From Pandoraea faecigallinarum (GTDB lineage: Bacteria; Pseudomonadota; Gammaproteobacteria; Burkholderiales; Burkholderiaceae), in contig NZ_CP011807.3 of NCBI RefSeq assembly GCF_001029105.3, positions 4,712,001 to 4,776,000 on the forward strand: DNA of 64,000 nt. Direction: 5' to 3'. This document shows, in pieces, positions 1 to 7,594 of the stretch (within the stretch, counting starts at the first letter, position 1; each line of letters starts with the position of its first letter). A program made the position numbers and the translations under genes. Below the pieces are notes generated by a model. The model was not told the DNA's origin, made no database searches, and was given only the letters and a program-made list of their open reading frames with translations.

Positions 1-294
1 CACGGTGTCCGGTGCGGATGAGGTCGCCGCCATCGCGAGCGGCGAACCGGCACGTTGCTCCGAGCGCACATGCTTGCGCGCCTCGTCGAACGACTCGTAT
101 CCCAGACGCCGCACGAAGCGCGTGACGGTGGCATTCGAGACCTGCGCAAGCGCGGCAAGCTCCGACGCGGAGTACCCCGCGAGATCGCCGGGCAGATCCA
201 GCGCGAATTCCGCCAGCCGCCGTTCTGAGGGCGAGAGCTGATCCAACTGGTCCCGGATACGTCCGACGAACGACTTCTTCACGTGAGATGCCAT
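1..294 (-). CDS. RpiR/MurR-family transcriptional regulator, N-terminal part (runs off the left edge)
   Basis: The reading frame begins with ATG at 294 and stays open to the edge, so only about 98 N-terminal residues are visible. They form the winged helix-turn-helix of the RpiR family: a leading segment containing LSPSERRLAEFAL, then a recognition region with SASELAALAQVSNATVTRF followed by RRLGYESFDEAR. Members of this family usually carry a C-terminal SIS sugar-phosphate domain, which would lie outside the window. The gene follows the DUF2817 peptidase gene by 70 bp on the same strand and may be the last gene of that unit. Family assignment is secure from the N-terminus; the ligand cannot be inferred. 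Confidence 0.85.
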   Translation of the reverse strand, partial: MASHVKKSFVGRIRDQLDQLSPSERRLAEFALDLPGDLAGYSASELAALAQVSNATVTRFVRRLGYESFDEARKHVRSEQRAGSPLAMAATSSAPDTV

Positions 295-364
295 GAGCGT
301 TTGCGTGGTGGTGGCAAGCGATTGCGACCGGCTATTGTCACCCGAATCCGGGTGAATCGCGAAC

Positions 365-1486
365 TCACGCGGCAACGTCGGTCCGCGAGCGCCCCAGTCC
401 CACCACCGCCTGCAAGATCGCCACGCGGGCCTGCCCCAGAATCTGGCCCTGCCATACCGGGTCGTCGAAGCAGAACGCGCTTTTCACCGCGCGGCGAATC
501 GACCACGCCTGCGCGTCGGGTGCGTCCGGGTGCTGCCTCAGCCACGCGTCTGCACGCAACATGTGCAGCATGTCGATGAGTGCGACGGTGCCGTACTCGA
601 TGGCGATCGCCGTCACCTGCGCATCGGGGCGTGTGGTGCGCAGCGTGTCGAGCAACGGACCGCCGACGTTGGACGCCACCGTCGTTGCGTCGACGGGACT
701 GGCGAGATCCGCGCCCCACCACTCGCGCGCGCGGGCCAACTCGGCCGCGTCGAGCGCACCCACGCAGATCTTCTCGCCATGTCCCGGCGGGCCAAGCCCC
801 GTGTGGAAGTCGATCCAGCCGATGGCGTCGCAATGCGCGGCGTGCGTCTCGATCAGCGTGCGGATCAGACGCGTGCTCCATACCGGCGCTGTCCCGCCAT
901 AGAAGAGTCCGTCGGCGAAAGCATACTGCCCGATGGTCAAGGCATGCTGGTAGGCCGCCTCGCCATGTGTCGCGATGTAGTCGGCGATGGCGCGCACATT
1001 GTCGTCAGACGGCGGCCAAGTCGCAGGCACAAGCAACCGGTGCAGCTCGGCATAGTCCTTGTTGACCGGAAGCGGTTGCGTGAAGTCGATGCTGTTGCGG
1101 TTCAGGTCGACGTTATCCTCGTTCGTGCGCGACAACCACGAGAAACCATACGGATTGATGGCGTGAACGACGAGGACGGCCACGTCCGTGGCATCGAGAC
1201 GCGCCTTCAATCCTGCGTCGCCGAGCAGTGCGATTTGCGCCGCGCTCCCGCAGAATCCCTCGACACCGTGCGTGCCCGAGGTCAGGATGAGCAGCCGTCG
1301 CGCCTGCGGCGAGCCCAGTCGCACGACGTCGGTCGCCAGGGTCTCGCCTTCACGTCCGGCGATACCGGGGACGACGTGGCTCGTTACCTCCACGTTCGCC
1401 CGTTGGGCGGCCGCGGCAAAGCGTTGTCGGGCTTGCAGATAGCTGTCGGAAAATAGCGACGGCGGTGACAGGGGATTGGCGGCCAT
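365..1486 (-). CDS. DUF2817 (M14-like) zinc metallopeptidase
   Basis: This 373-residue protein matches the DUF2817 family, which is related to M14 zinc carboxypeptidases. Near residues 68-80 it has GTHGVEGFCGS, which supplies the HxxE-type metal ligands. Further on, VDLNRNSIDF and GWIDFHTGLGPPG give the substrate-binding Asn-Arg and the third His ligand. No signal peptide is seen, so it is probably cytosolic. It starts 7 bp after the stop of the M20 amidohydrolase gene, so the two are almost certainly co-transcribed. Together with the upstream MFS transporter the context suggests uptake and cleavage of a small peptide or acylated amino acid. The substrate is unknown. Confidence 0.85.
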   Translation of the reverse strand: MAANPLSPPSLFSDSYLQARQRFAAAAQRANVEVTSHVVPGIAGREGETLATDVVRLGSPQARRLLILTSGTHGVEGFCGSAAQIALLGDAGLKARLDATDVAVLVVHAINPYGFSWLSRTNEDNVDLNRNSIDFTQPLPVNKDYAELHRLLVPATWPPSDDNVRAIADYIATHGEAAYQHALTIGQYAFADGLFYGGTAPVWSTRLIRTLIETHAAHCDAIGWIDFHTGLGPPGHGEKICVGALDAAELARAREWWGADLASPVDATTVASNVGGPLLDTLRTTRPDAQVTAIAIEYGTVALIDMLHMLRADAWLRQHPDAPDAQAWSIRRAVKSAFCFDDPVWQGQILGQARVAILQAVVGLGRSRTDVAA

Positions 1487-1492
1487 CTCGCG

Positions 1493-2683
1493 TCACTCCG
1501 TCAGGAAGGCTTCGGTCAGACGCACCCAGTACGTGGCGCCGAGTGTCAGCACATCGTCGTTGAAGTCGTAGCTCGTGTTGTGCAGCATGCACGGACCGAG
1601 CCCGTGGCCGTGCGCCCGATGCTCGCCCGTGCCGTTGCCGATATACGCATAGCAGCCGGGACGCTCCAGCAGGAAGAACGAAAAGTCCTCGGCGCCCATT
1701 GTCGGATCGATCGGATCGACGACGTGCTCGCGCCCCACAATTTCCTTCATGACGTTGACGGCGAACTGCGTCTCGGCGGCGGTATTGACTGTCGGCGGAT
1801 AGTTGCGCAAGAACGAGAACTCGACGGTGCAGCCGTAGGCCGCGGCGGTCGATTCGCAGAATTCGCGCATGCGCGTCTCGATCAGATCGAGGACTTCGAG
1901 GGAGAAGGTGCGCACCGTGCCGGCGAGCGTGGCCGTGTTCGGAATGACGTTGATCGCCTCGCCCGCCTGCATCTGCGTGATGGAGAGCACGGCGGCGTCG
2001 ATGGGGCGCTTGTTGCGCGTCATGATGCTTTGCAGGCCGGTGCCGATCTGCATGGCCGTCAGCACCGGATCGATGCCGTCGTGCGGCATGGCCGCGTGTG
2101 CGCCCGTGCCTTTGACGACGATGCGGAACTCGTTGCTCGACGCCTGCGTGGCGCCGACGCGCGCACCGAAGCTGCCCGCCGCGAGGCCCGGCCAGTTGTG
2201 CAGGGCGAACACGGCATCGACCGGGAATTTCTCGAACAGGCCGTCTTCGAGCATGGCTTTCGCGCCGCCACCGCCCTCCTCCGCTGGCTGGAAGATGAAT
2301 ACGATAGTGCCGTCGAACGTGCGATGTTCGGCGAGATGCTGCGCGGCGCCGAGCAGCATGGCGGTGTGGCCGTCATGCCCGCAGGCGTGCATCTTTCCGG
2401 CGTAGGTCGACGCGTGCGCGAACGTGTTGAGTTCCTGAATGGGCAAGGCGTCCATATCCGCACGCAGGCCGATGACCTTCTTGCCCGTGCCGTTGCGCAA
2501 TACGCCGACGACACCCGTCTTACCCAATCCGCGGGTCACTTCGATACCCCACGATTCGAGTAGTTTCGCCACGATATCGGACGTACGCGCTTCTTCATAG
2601 CGCAATTCCGGATGTGCGTGAATGTCGCGCCGGATGGCTTGCAGTTCGGTCGAGCGCTCAGCGATTTCGGGAATGATGGACAT
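1493..2683 (-). CDS. M20-family amidohydrolase (HipO/aminoacylase type)
   Basis: The 396-residue product is a typical M20D metallo-amidohydrolase: N-acyl amino acid, hippurate or peptide hydrolysis in the cytosol. The metal-binding motif MHACGHDGHTAMLLG lies near residues 100-114 and the catalytic Glu pair is in FIFQPAEEGGGGAKAM near 130-145. A dimerisation domain (GTGAHAAMPHDGIDPV) follows and the last metal His is near the C-terminus. Length is normal for the family. The gene sits between the MFS transporter gene (228 bp upstream) and the DUF2817 peptidase gene (7 bp downstream). Exact substrate is not predictable from sequence. Confidence 0.93.
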   Translation of the reverse strand: MSIIPEIAERSTELQAIRRDIHAHPELRYEEARTSDIVAKLLESWGIEVTRGLGKTGVVGVLRNGTGKKVIGLRADMDALPIQELNTFAHASTYAGKMHACGHDGHTAMLLGAAQHLAEHRTFDGTIVFIFQPAEEGGGGAKAMLEDGLFEKFPVDAVFALHNWPGLAAGSFGARVGATQASSNEFRIVVKGTGAHAAMPHDGIDPVLTAMQIGTGLQSIMTRNKRPIDAAVLSITQMQAGEAINVIPNTATLAGTVRTFSLEVLDLIETRMREFCESTAAAYGCTVEFSFLRNYPPTVNTAAETQFAVNVMKEIVGREHVVDPIDPTMGAEDFSFFLLERPGCYAYIGNGTGEHRAHGHGLGPCMLHNTSYDFNDDVLTLGATYWVRLTEAFLTE

Positions 2684-2870
2684 AGGAGTCGTCTCTCGAT
2701 GGATGCCCCGGATGGTTTGCCGTCGACCGGGCTGCGTCGGCAGGTCGCACCATTGGACAAGGGGCAGGTTGGGGGGGGAATTCGGCGGACGCGCCGGCGA
2801 GATCCGCCGGCGGCCCTGATGAACGATGCGTTGATTCGATGTGTTGAACGTGGTGCGCCGTATGGGATGC

Positions 2871-2901
2871 GTTGTGCGATACGTTGTGCGATACGTTGTG
2901 C
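2871..2901. repeat. 12-bp tandem repeat in the MFS to M20 gap
   Basis: The unit GTTGTGCGATAC is repeated 2.6 times without mismatch, preceded by looser copies of the same theme from about 2828. It lies in the 228-bp gap (2684-2911) between the MFS transporter gene and the M20 gene, just past the transporter stop codon. No gene is seen in this gap. Confidence 0.85.
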
Positions 2902-2911
2902 AAAGCCTCGT

Positions 2912-4237
2912 TCAGAGCAGCGGCTGACGCGAGCGGTCCTTGAGCAGCAGGATCGTGACAAGCCCCACAGCGGCACCGAACAGGCCGTAATACACGACGG
3001 CGAGCTTGTCGCCCGTCCATCCGATGGGCAGCGTGGCGATGGCACCGGCGAAGCCGCCGAAGATCATCACGGCGAAGTTATAGCCAATGGCCATCGACGT
3101 CGCACGCACCCGCGACGGAAAGAGTTCGCACACGAATGCGCAGTACGAGCCTTGAAAGAGGCCGAGCGAGAGCATCAGGCAGCATTGCACGAGGATCAGC
3201 ATGGGCAGCGTCGGCACGTGGCTGACGGCGAGGAACAGCGGATACGCGACGATCAGGCTGATGAGCGCCGAAGCGGCCATCGGCTTCTTGCGGCCGATGG
3301 CGTCCGAGATGCGGCCCGAGGCGAACGTCCCCACGATATACGCGACGGCAGCGCACAGCGAGGCGATCACACTGCTCTTGAACGGAATGCCGAGCGACTT
3401 CGTCGCGTAGCTCGGCATGTAGTAGTAGAAGATGTACGTGCCGATAGTGCCGTAGACCGTGAGACCGAAGCCGGCGACGACCTGACGCCAGTGCACGGTA
3501 ATCGATTCGAGGAACGGCGAGCGCTTTTCGGCGGGCTTGTTGCGGGCGTCCCTGAAGACGGGCGACTCGTCCAGGCGCGAGCGCACATACAGACCGACCG
3601 GCACGATGAGCAGACCGATGACGAACGGGATGCGCCAGCCGAACGCGTCGATCTGTTCCGGTGTCAGCGCTTGCGTGATGCCGACCGACACGATGGCGCC
3701 GAGCAGCATGCTGCAGGCCTGCGCAATCATCTGAAAGCTGCCGTACACACCACGCCGCTCGACCGGTGCGTGCTCGACGAGGAATGCGGTGGCGCTGCCG
3801 ACTTCGCCGCCGGCGGAAAATCCCTGAAGGAAGCGGCCGATGAGCATGAGCACGGGGGCGGCCATGCCGATCTGAGCGTAGGTGGGCGCGAAGGCGATGA
3901 CCGCGACACCGGCCGCCATGACGGAGATGGTCAGCAGCAATGCGGATTTGCGGCCGTGTTTGTCGGCGTAGGCGCCGAGGACGATGCCACCGAGCGGACG
4001 CGTGAGAAAGCCGACACCGAAGGTCGTCCATGCGGCGAGCAATGCGGCGGTCGGGTTATCGCTGGGGAAGAACTGACGCGCGATGTTGGCGGCGAAGAAC
4101 GTGAACACGGTGAAGTCGAACCATTCGAGCGCATTGCCGATGGTGGACACCGCGATGATGCCGACGTCGATGCGTTTCCCGGATCGTTCGGAAACCGCGG
4201 AGTTTGCGGCGCTGTCGCGCCCAACCGAAACTTCCAT
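2912..4237 (-). CDS. MFS transporter, metabolite:H+ symporter (MHS) type
   Basis: This is a 441-residue inner-membrane permease with about 12 hydrophobic segments. The MHS subgroup (citrate, alpha-ketoglutarate, proline/betaine-like permeases) is suggested by the early segment GNALEWFDFTVFTFFAANIA, the loop motif GAYADKHGRKSALLL after helix 2, and RSRLDESPVF in the central loop. A good Shine-Dalgarno (GAGGAG) precedes the ATG at 4237. The gene leads the minus-strand unit with the two hydrolases and is divergent from the LysR gene, which probably controls it. The substrate, perhaps an acylated amino acid or dipeptide, is inferred from context only. Confidence 0.9.
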   Translation of the reverse strand: MEVSVGRDSAANSAVSERSGKRIDVGIIAVSTIGNALEWFDFTVFTFFAANIARQFFPSDNPTAALLAAWTTFGVGFLTRPLGGIVLGAYADKHGRKSALLLTISVMAAGVAVIAFAPTYAQIGMAAPVLMLIGRFLQGFSAGGEVGSATAFLVEHAPVERRGVYGSFQMIAQACSMLLGAIVSVGITQALTPEQIDAFGWRIPFVIGLLIVPVGLYVRSRLDESPVFRDARNKPAEKRSPFLESITVHWRQVVAGFGLTVYGTIGTYIFYYYMPSYATKSLGIPFKSSVIASLCAAVAYIVGTFASGRISDAIGRKKPMAASALISLIVAYPLFLAVSHVPTLPMLILVQCCLMLSLGLFQGSYCAFVCELFPSRVRATSMAIGYNFAVMIFGGFAGAIATLPIGWTGDKLAVVYYGLFGAAVGLVTILLLKDRSRQPLL

Positions 4238-4602
4238 GGGGATACTCCTCTTCTATGAAGTGTTTTCGTGGCAAGCCGACCGCACTCGCATCGCCTCATT
4301 CTGCTTGTGCCAAAAAATCAATAAAAGCTAGAATTTGTGGTCTGTCATCGCAAATTTTTTGATGAATTCAAGGGCGGATTTCGGGACGAATCGTAAGGGG
4401 GACGGGAGAGCTTGATGGTCTTGCGGCGTGCCTGTGAGACGGCTTCGGAGCGGGTTGTGCGTGGTGTGTGGGCGGTGGGGTCGGTGTGTGGGCGTCTTGC
4501 GGATGTCCGGCGTACTCCTTTGCAATACCGTGTCGGTCGCGCGGATCTTCTGTCGGTCCAATTGCCGGTCCTGCTGCGCAGACACCCCAGGGTTCCGGTG
4601 AA

Positions 4603-4632
4603 TTTCGGCCACTATTGTTTCGGCCACTATTG
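4603..4632. repeat. Perfect 15-bp tandem duplication just upstream of the LysR gene
   Basis: TTTCGGCCACTATTG occurs twice head to tail and ends 11 bp before the LysR start codon. The rest of the 406-bp divergent gap (4238-4643) holds no convincing gene and must contain the promoters of both the transporter and the regulator. The repeat could be an autoregulatory site, but it overlaps the expected ribosome-binding region. Confidence 0.8.
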
Positions 4633-4643
4633 GCGAGCGTGCT

Positions 4644-5516
4644 ATGAGCAATTTGCGATTCATGAAGACATTCGCGACAGTGGCGAGGTACGGTTCGTTC
4701 GCTTCGGCTGCCGAACATCTCGCCATGACGCAGTCGGCGGTGAGCATGCAAATGCGGGCGTTGGAAGAGGAGTTCGGCCACCCGCTATTCGATCGCGTAG
4801 GACGTTCGGTCGCACTCAACGCGATGGGACGCGTGCTGCTGCCGCATGCGGAGCAACTGCTGGCGCAGTATCAGACGATGCGGATGCTGGCCGCAGGCAT
4901 CGAATCGACGGCCGGTCCGGTGACGATTGGCGCGGTGGAGTCGGCAGTGAGCGCGCTGGCGCGCGCGGTGTCGCAGATCAAGCAGGCACAGCCGCATCTG
5001 GAGATATTGATTCAGACGGCGCGCTCGATCGAACTGACGGCGAAACTGGATGCTGGTGAAATCGATTGCGCGGTGTTGGTGGAACCGTCGGGCAGGCGTC
5101 CGGCAGGGGTGCGATGGACGCCGCTGTATCGGGAGCCGTTGGTGCTGTTGGCGTCGTCGGCGTTGAAGTCGGCGCCGGTGACGAAGTTACTGGAGACGGA
5201 GCGGTTTTTGCGTTTCGACCGGACACAACGCACCGGGACGCTGATTGATCGCGCGGTGCGACGTCAGCACGTGAAAGTCAGCGACTTTCTGGAATTGACG
5301 TCGATTGAAGGAATCGTGGCGTTGGTGCGCCAACGTGTAGGGATTGCGGTTGTTCCGATGCTCAGAAGCGCAACGTGGGCACATGAAGACGCGTTGCGGG
5401 TGATCCCATTGCCCGGTGTGACTGAGCAACGGAGTATCGGACTGCTGGAACGGACACGTCACGACAAGATGGGGATTACCGCGACGATTGCGCAGCAGGT
5501 GATGGCGCAGGGGTGA
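4644..5516 (+). CDS. LysR-family transcriptional regulator
   Basis: The 290-residue protein has the LysR N-terminal helix-turn-helix (residues about 4-62, with SFASAAEHLAMTQSAVSMQM and LEEEFGHPLFDR). A periplasmic-binding-like effector domain follows. Length is standard. The gene is divergent from the MFS transporter gene, so it is a likely local regulator of the transporter-hydrolase unit. A decayed copy of its 3' third lies at 9980-10163. Its stop at 5516 marks the edge of the rearranged accessory region to the right. Confidence 0.95.
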   Translation: MSNLRFMKTFATVARYGSFASAAEHLAMTQSAVSMQMRALEEEFGHPLFDRVGRSVALNAMGRVLLPHAEQLLAQYQTMRMLAAGIESTAGPVTIGAVESAVSALARAVSQIKQAQPHLEILIQTARSIELTAKLDAGEIDCAVLVEPSGRRPAGVRWTPLYREPLVLLASSALKSAPVTKLLETERFLRFDRTQRTGTLIDRAVRRQHVKVSDFLELTSIEGIVALVRQRVGIAVVPMLRSATWAHEDALRVIPLPGVTEQRSIGLLERTRHDKMGITATIAQQVMAQG

Positions 5517-5794
5517 GGACAACGGGCTCTGGTGATATCGCCGCTCCTCACGAGACCAATTTGCGTGAGACCAAACGAGCGGCCTGCCGCTGCGCCCTTA
5601 CCTGAGAGGGGGCATCTACCGGAATCAGGGGAAATGATCGAGGGAGTTTGGTCGTCAGCGGCTCTTCATGACGAGTACTCACCGCAAAAAATGGGCCCTG
5701 AGGGATTCGATCACTGCCGGTTTCCCCTAAAATCCCGGCGCAGTTCTCCAATATAAGAAGCTAGGAAATCCGCTTCCGCTGAGGAACGAGCGAA

Positions 5795-5872
5795 ATACCT
5801 CAATCTAAAACGCCAATGCCGCGCCGAAATCATTAGTACCGCTCGCAGCCAACGCCCCCCGTTGAATCGTCG
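5795..5872 (-). pseudogene. Small remnant of the cdiA 3' region
   Basis: This stretch matches, with substitutions and an internal deletion of roughly 20 bp, the cdiA segments near 12060-12150 and 15130-15215. A core such as ACGCCAATGCCGCGCCGA is shared almost exactly with 15140 onward. It has no open frame of its own. The preceding 5517-5794 shows no recognisable gene. This is the outermost trace of the cdiA-like sequence on the left side. Confidence 0.6.
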
Positions 5873-5874
5873 AG

Positions 5875-6114
5875 CTAATGAGGAGGATCCAATACAAGGC
5901 GTGCGTCCACCCCGCCACCTCGTGCTTTCTCGATACACCTTAGCCAATCGCCCCATGCAGCGGGATCAGCGGTTGTCCCATCTGCGAGCAGACTAAGATC
6001 ACCTAGTAATGAACCGAGTTCGTCAGATTGGGTTCTTTCATATAGCTCGACCAAGAATTCATACATCGCCAGATACGCTACTTTGATAGCGACGCTATCC
6101 GTTTGAATGTTCAC
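5875..6114 (-). CDS. Small immunity-like protein of a broken orphan CDI module
   Basis: This frame of 79 residues starts with GTG at 6114. That GTG overlaps the TGA ending the toxin-tail frame upstream (GTGA), the classic spacing of a toxin/immunity pair. The sequence is acidic and helical, with YERTQSDELGSLLGDLSLL and DGTTADPAAWGDWLRCIEKA. I recall similar small proteins beside polymorphic toxins, but cannot name the family with certainty. Because the cognate toxin is reduced to a tail, it would be an orphan immunity gene if expressed at all. The last residues run into the cdiA-like remnant and may not be original. Confidence 0.6.
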   Translation of the reverse strand: MNIQTDSVAIKVAYLAMYEFLVELYERTQSDELGSLLGDLSLLADGTTADPAAWGDWLRCIEKARGGGVDARLVLDPPH

Positions 6115-6382
6115 TTCGTTGCCTTCGATGGTCCAGTTGCGGGATTAAATATCTTTGTGTGGCATCTAGGCCACCATTCTGAACTCAATTCCGGGGGAGT
6201 GTTCGAAATGACGTTGAGTCAGGCACTCCCGGAAAATAGAACGTCGTCGCGACTGGTTGCAGCGACGCGGGCAAGTTGGAGATCAGCACCTGCGGAGAAA
6301 CCGGATCGAGCGTCGCGCCCAATCCGCCCACCACATAGCTCGGGCCGTTTTGCTGGCCCACGGCGCCCGTGAGGATCGACGG
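6111..6382 (-). pseudogene. Shredded orphan CdiA C-terminal module
   Basis: Bases 6239-6382 repeat, with few changes, the cdiA coding DNA at about 13402-13552 and 16525-16670 (encoding LTGAVGQQNGPSYVVGGLG and following). The cdiA frame continues for a short stretch and stops near 6190. A different frame then encodes a toxin-like tail ending in KIFNPATGPSKATK, whose stop codon overlaps the start of the immunity-like gene. There is no start codon upstream and there is a frame change inside, so the module is a remnant. It shows that another toxin/immunity pair was once attached to a cdiA 3' end here. Confidence 0.75.
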
Positions 6383-6718
6383 AATCGCTATGTCCGCTCA
6401 TCTTCAAACGCGCTGATACGCGTTTTCGGGCGAGTTCAATTCACGCCGTACAAAGCGCTCCGAAGCAAATCCTGCTTTTTAGCCGACGTCTCAGAACTGA
6501 AATCGTTGTCTGGCAATGTCAGCGCCAAGATTCCATGTTCTAGAGGTCGAATCCAATTTCGATAGAGTTCTTGGAATTGCAGTTTTCGCTCCGGCCCCAC
6601 ACGCTCCCAGAATAGATCGCTCAACCACATCCTGGGTAAGCGCGAATTTCTCCGCACGTAGTATTTAGCAGACGGTCCGGGCAAGCTGTGTCCGCAGAAA
6701 TAATTGTGGACACAGCCC

Positions 6719-7195
6719 ATGACAGATCTCAATTCAGACCTCACCCTGACCGTCACCTGCGTCGGTCGCAACGGCAAGCGGCGCTACGATGCGGAGTCGA
6801 AGCGGCGCCTGATCGAAGCCAGCCTGCAACGCGGCGTGTCGGTGGCGGGGCTGGCACTCAAGGCCGGCGTGAACGCGAACCAGCTGCGGCGATGGATCCG
6901 GCTGTATCAGGAACGTGGCGGGCGGGTCGGCCTGTCAGGCCAGCGAATCGCGCCGGTGCCGACCACCCCATCAAGCTTTATCCCCGTCGTCGAGATCCCC
7001 CACGGCTTAGCGCCGGCCAACGTACCTGCTTCAGCATCGACACCCCTGTCGCCGTGCACGCCGATGCGCGCACAGTTGACCGTCGAGATGCCCAACGGGG
7101 TCACACTGCGTCTGGACTGCACCGAACACGATGGGCCGCTGTTGTCGGCCATGATTGAGAGCCTGGGGCGTTGCGATGTTCGAGCTCGACGCTAA
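6719..7195 (+). CDS. tnpA: IS66 accessory protein TnpA (helix-turn-helix)
   Basis: This is the first IS66 gene. The product of about 158 residues has an N-terminal IS3/IS911-like helix-turn-helix (KRRYDAESKRRLIEASLQRG, then LALKAGVNANQLRRWIRLY) and a variable proline-rich C-terminus. The ATG at 6719 is taken as start; an earlier in-frame ATG at 6704 is possible. Its end overlaps the start of tnpB by 20 bp, so translation is probably coupled. IS66 transposition is known to need TnpA and TnpB as well as TnpC. Confidence 0.9.
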   Translation: MTDLNSDLTLTVTCVGRNGKRRYDAESKRRLIEASLQRGVSVAGLALKAGVNANQLRRWIRLYQERGGRVGLSGQRIAPVPTTPSSFIPVVEIPHGLAPANVPASASTPLSPCTPMRAQLTVEMPNGVTLRLDCTEHDGPLLSAMIESLGRCDVRARR

Positions 7196-7526
7196 GCTTA
7201 CGGTCTACCTTCATCGTGATGCCATTGACTTCCGAAAGTCAATCAACGGCCTAGCGGGCCTGGTCGAGGCAGACGGGATGGACCCGTTTGGCTCGGCGCT
7301 CTACGCGTTCAGCAATCGGCGCCGGGATCGCATCAAGCTACTCGGCTGGGGTGGCAATGGTTTCTGGCTGTTGATGAAGCGGCTCGAAGAAGACCGTTTC
7401 GTCTGGCCGCGCCGACCGCAGGCTGTCATGGAGCTCACCACCGAGCAACTGCACTGGCTACTTGAAGGGATTGATATCGAAGCGGTACGCCGGCACCCTG
7501 CACGGCAGTATCGACACGCGGGTTGA
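7176..7526 (+). CDS. tnpB: IS66 Orf2-like protein TnpB
   Basis: The 116-residue protein matches the IS66 Orf2 (TnpB) family. It has the characteristic VYLHRDAIDFRKSINGLAG near residues 10-28 and KLLGWGGNGFWLLMKRLE in the middle. The start overlaps the end of tnpA. The family is required for transposition, but its biochemical role is not settled. Length is normal and the frame is intact. Confidence 0.95.
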   Translation: MFELDAKLTVYLHRDAIDFRKSINGLAGLVEADGMDPFGSALYAFSNRRRDRIKLLGWGGNGFWLLMKRLEEDRFVWPRRPQAVMELTTEQLHWLLEGIDIEAVRRHPARQYRHAG

Positions 7527-7594
7527 GGCGGATGCCTCGTCTGTTACAAATTCGGTAAACCCATGGGCGCTGGCATTTCGCTATCGTGAGCGTC

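Noticed and set aside
2612..4258. Plus-strand open frame of 548 codons over the MFS gene
   Set aside because: Antisense to a clear MFS transporter; composition is charged and domain-free.
4328..4819. Minus-strand frames between the MFS and LysR genes
   Set aside because: They run through the promoter region and antisense to LysR, with biased composition and no motif.
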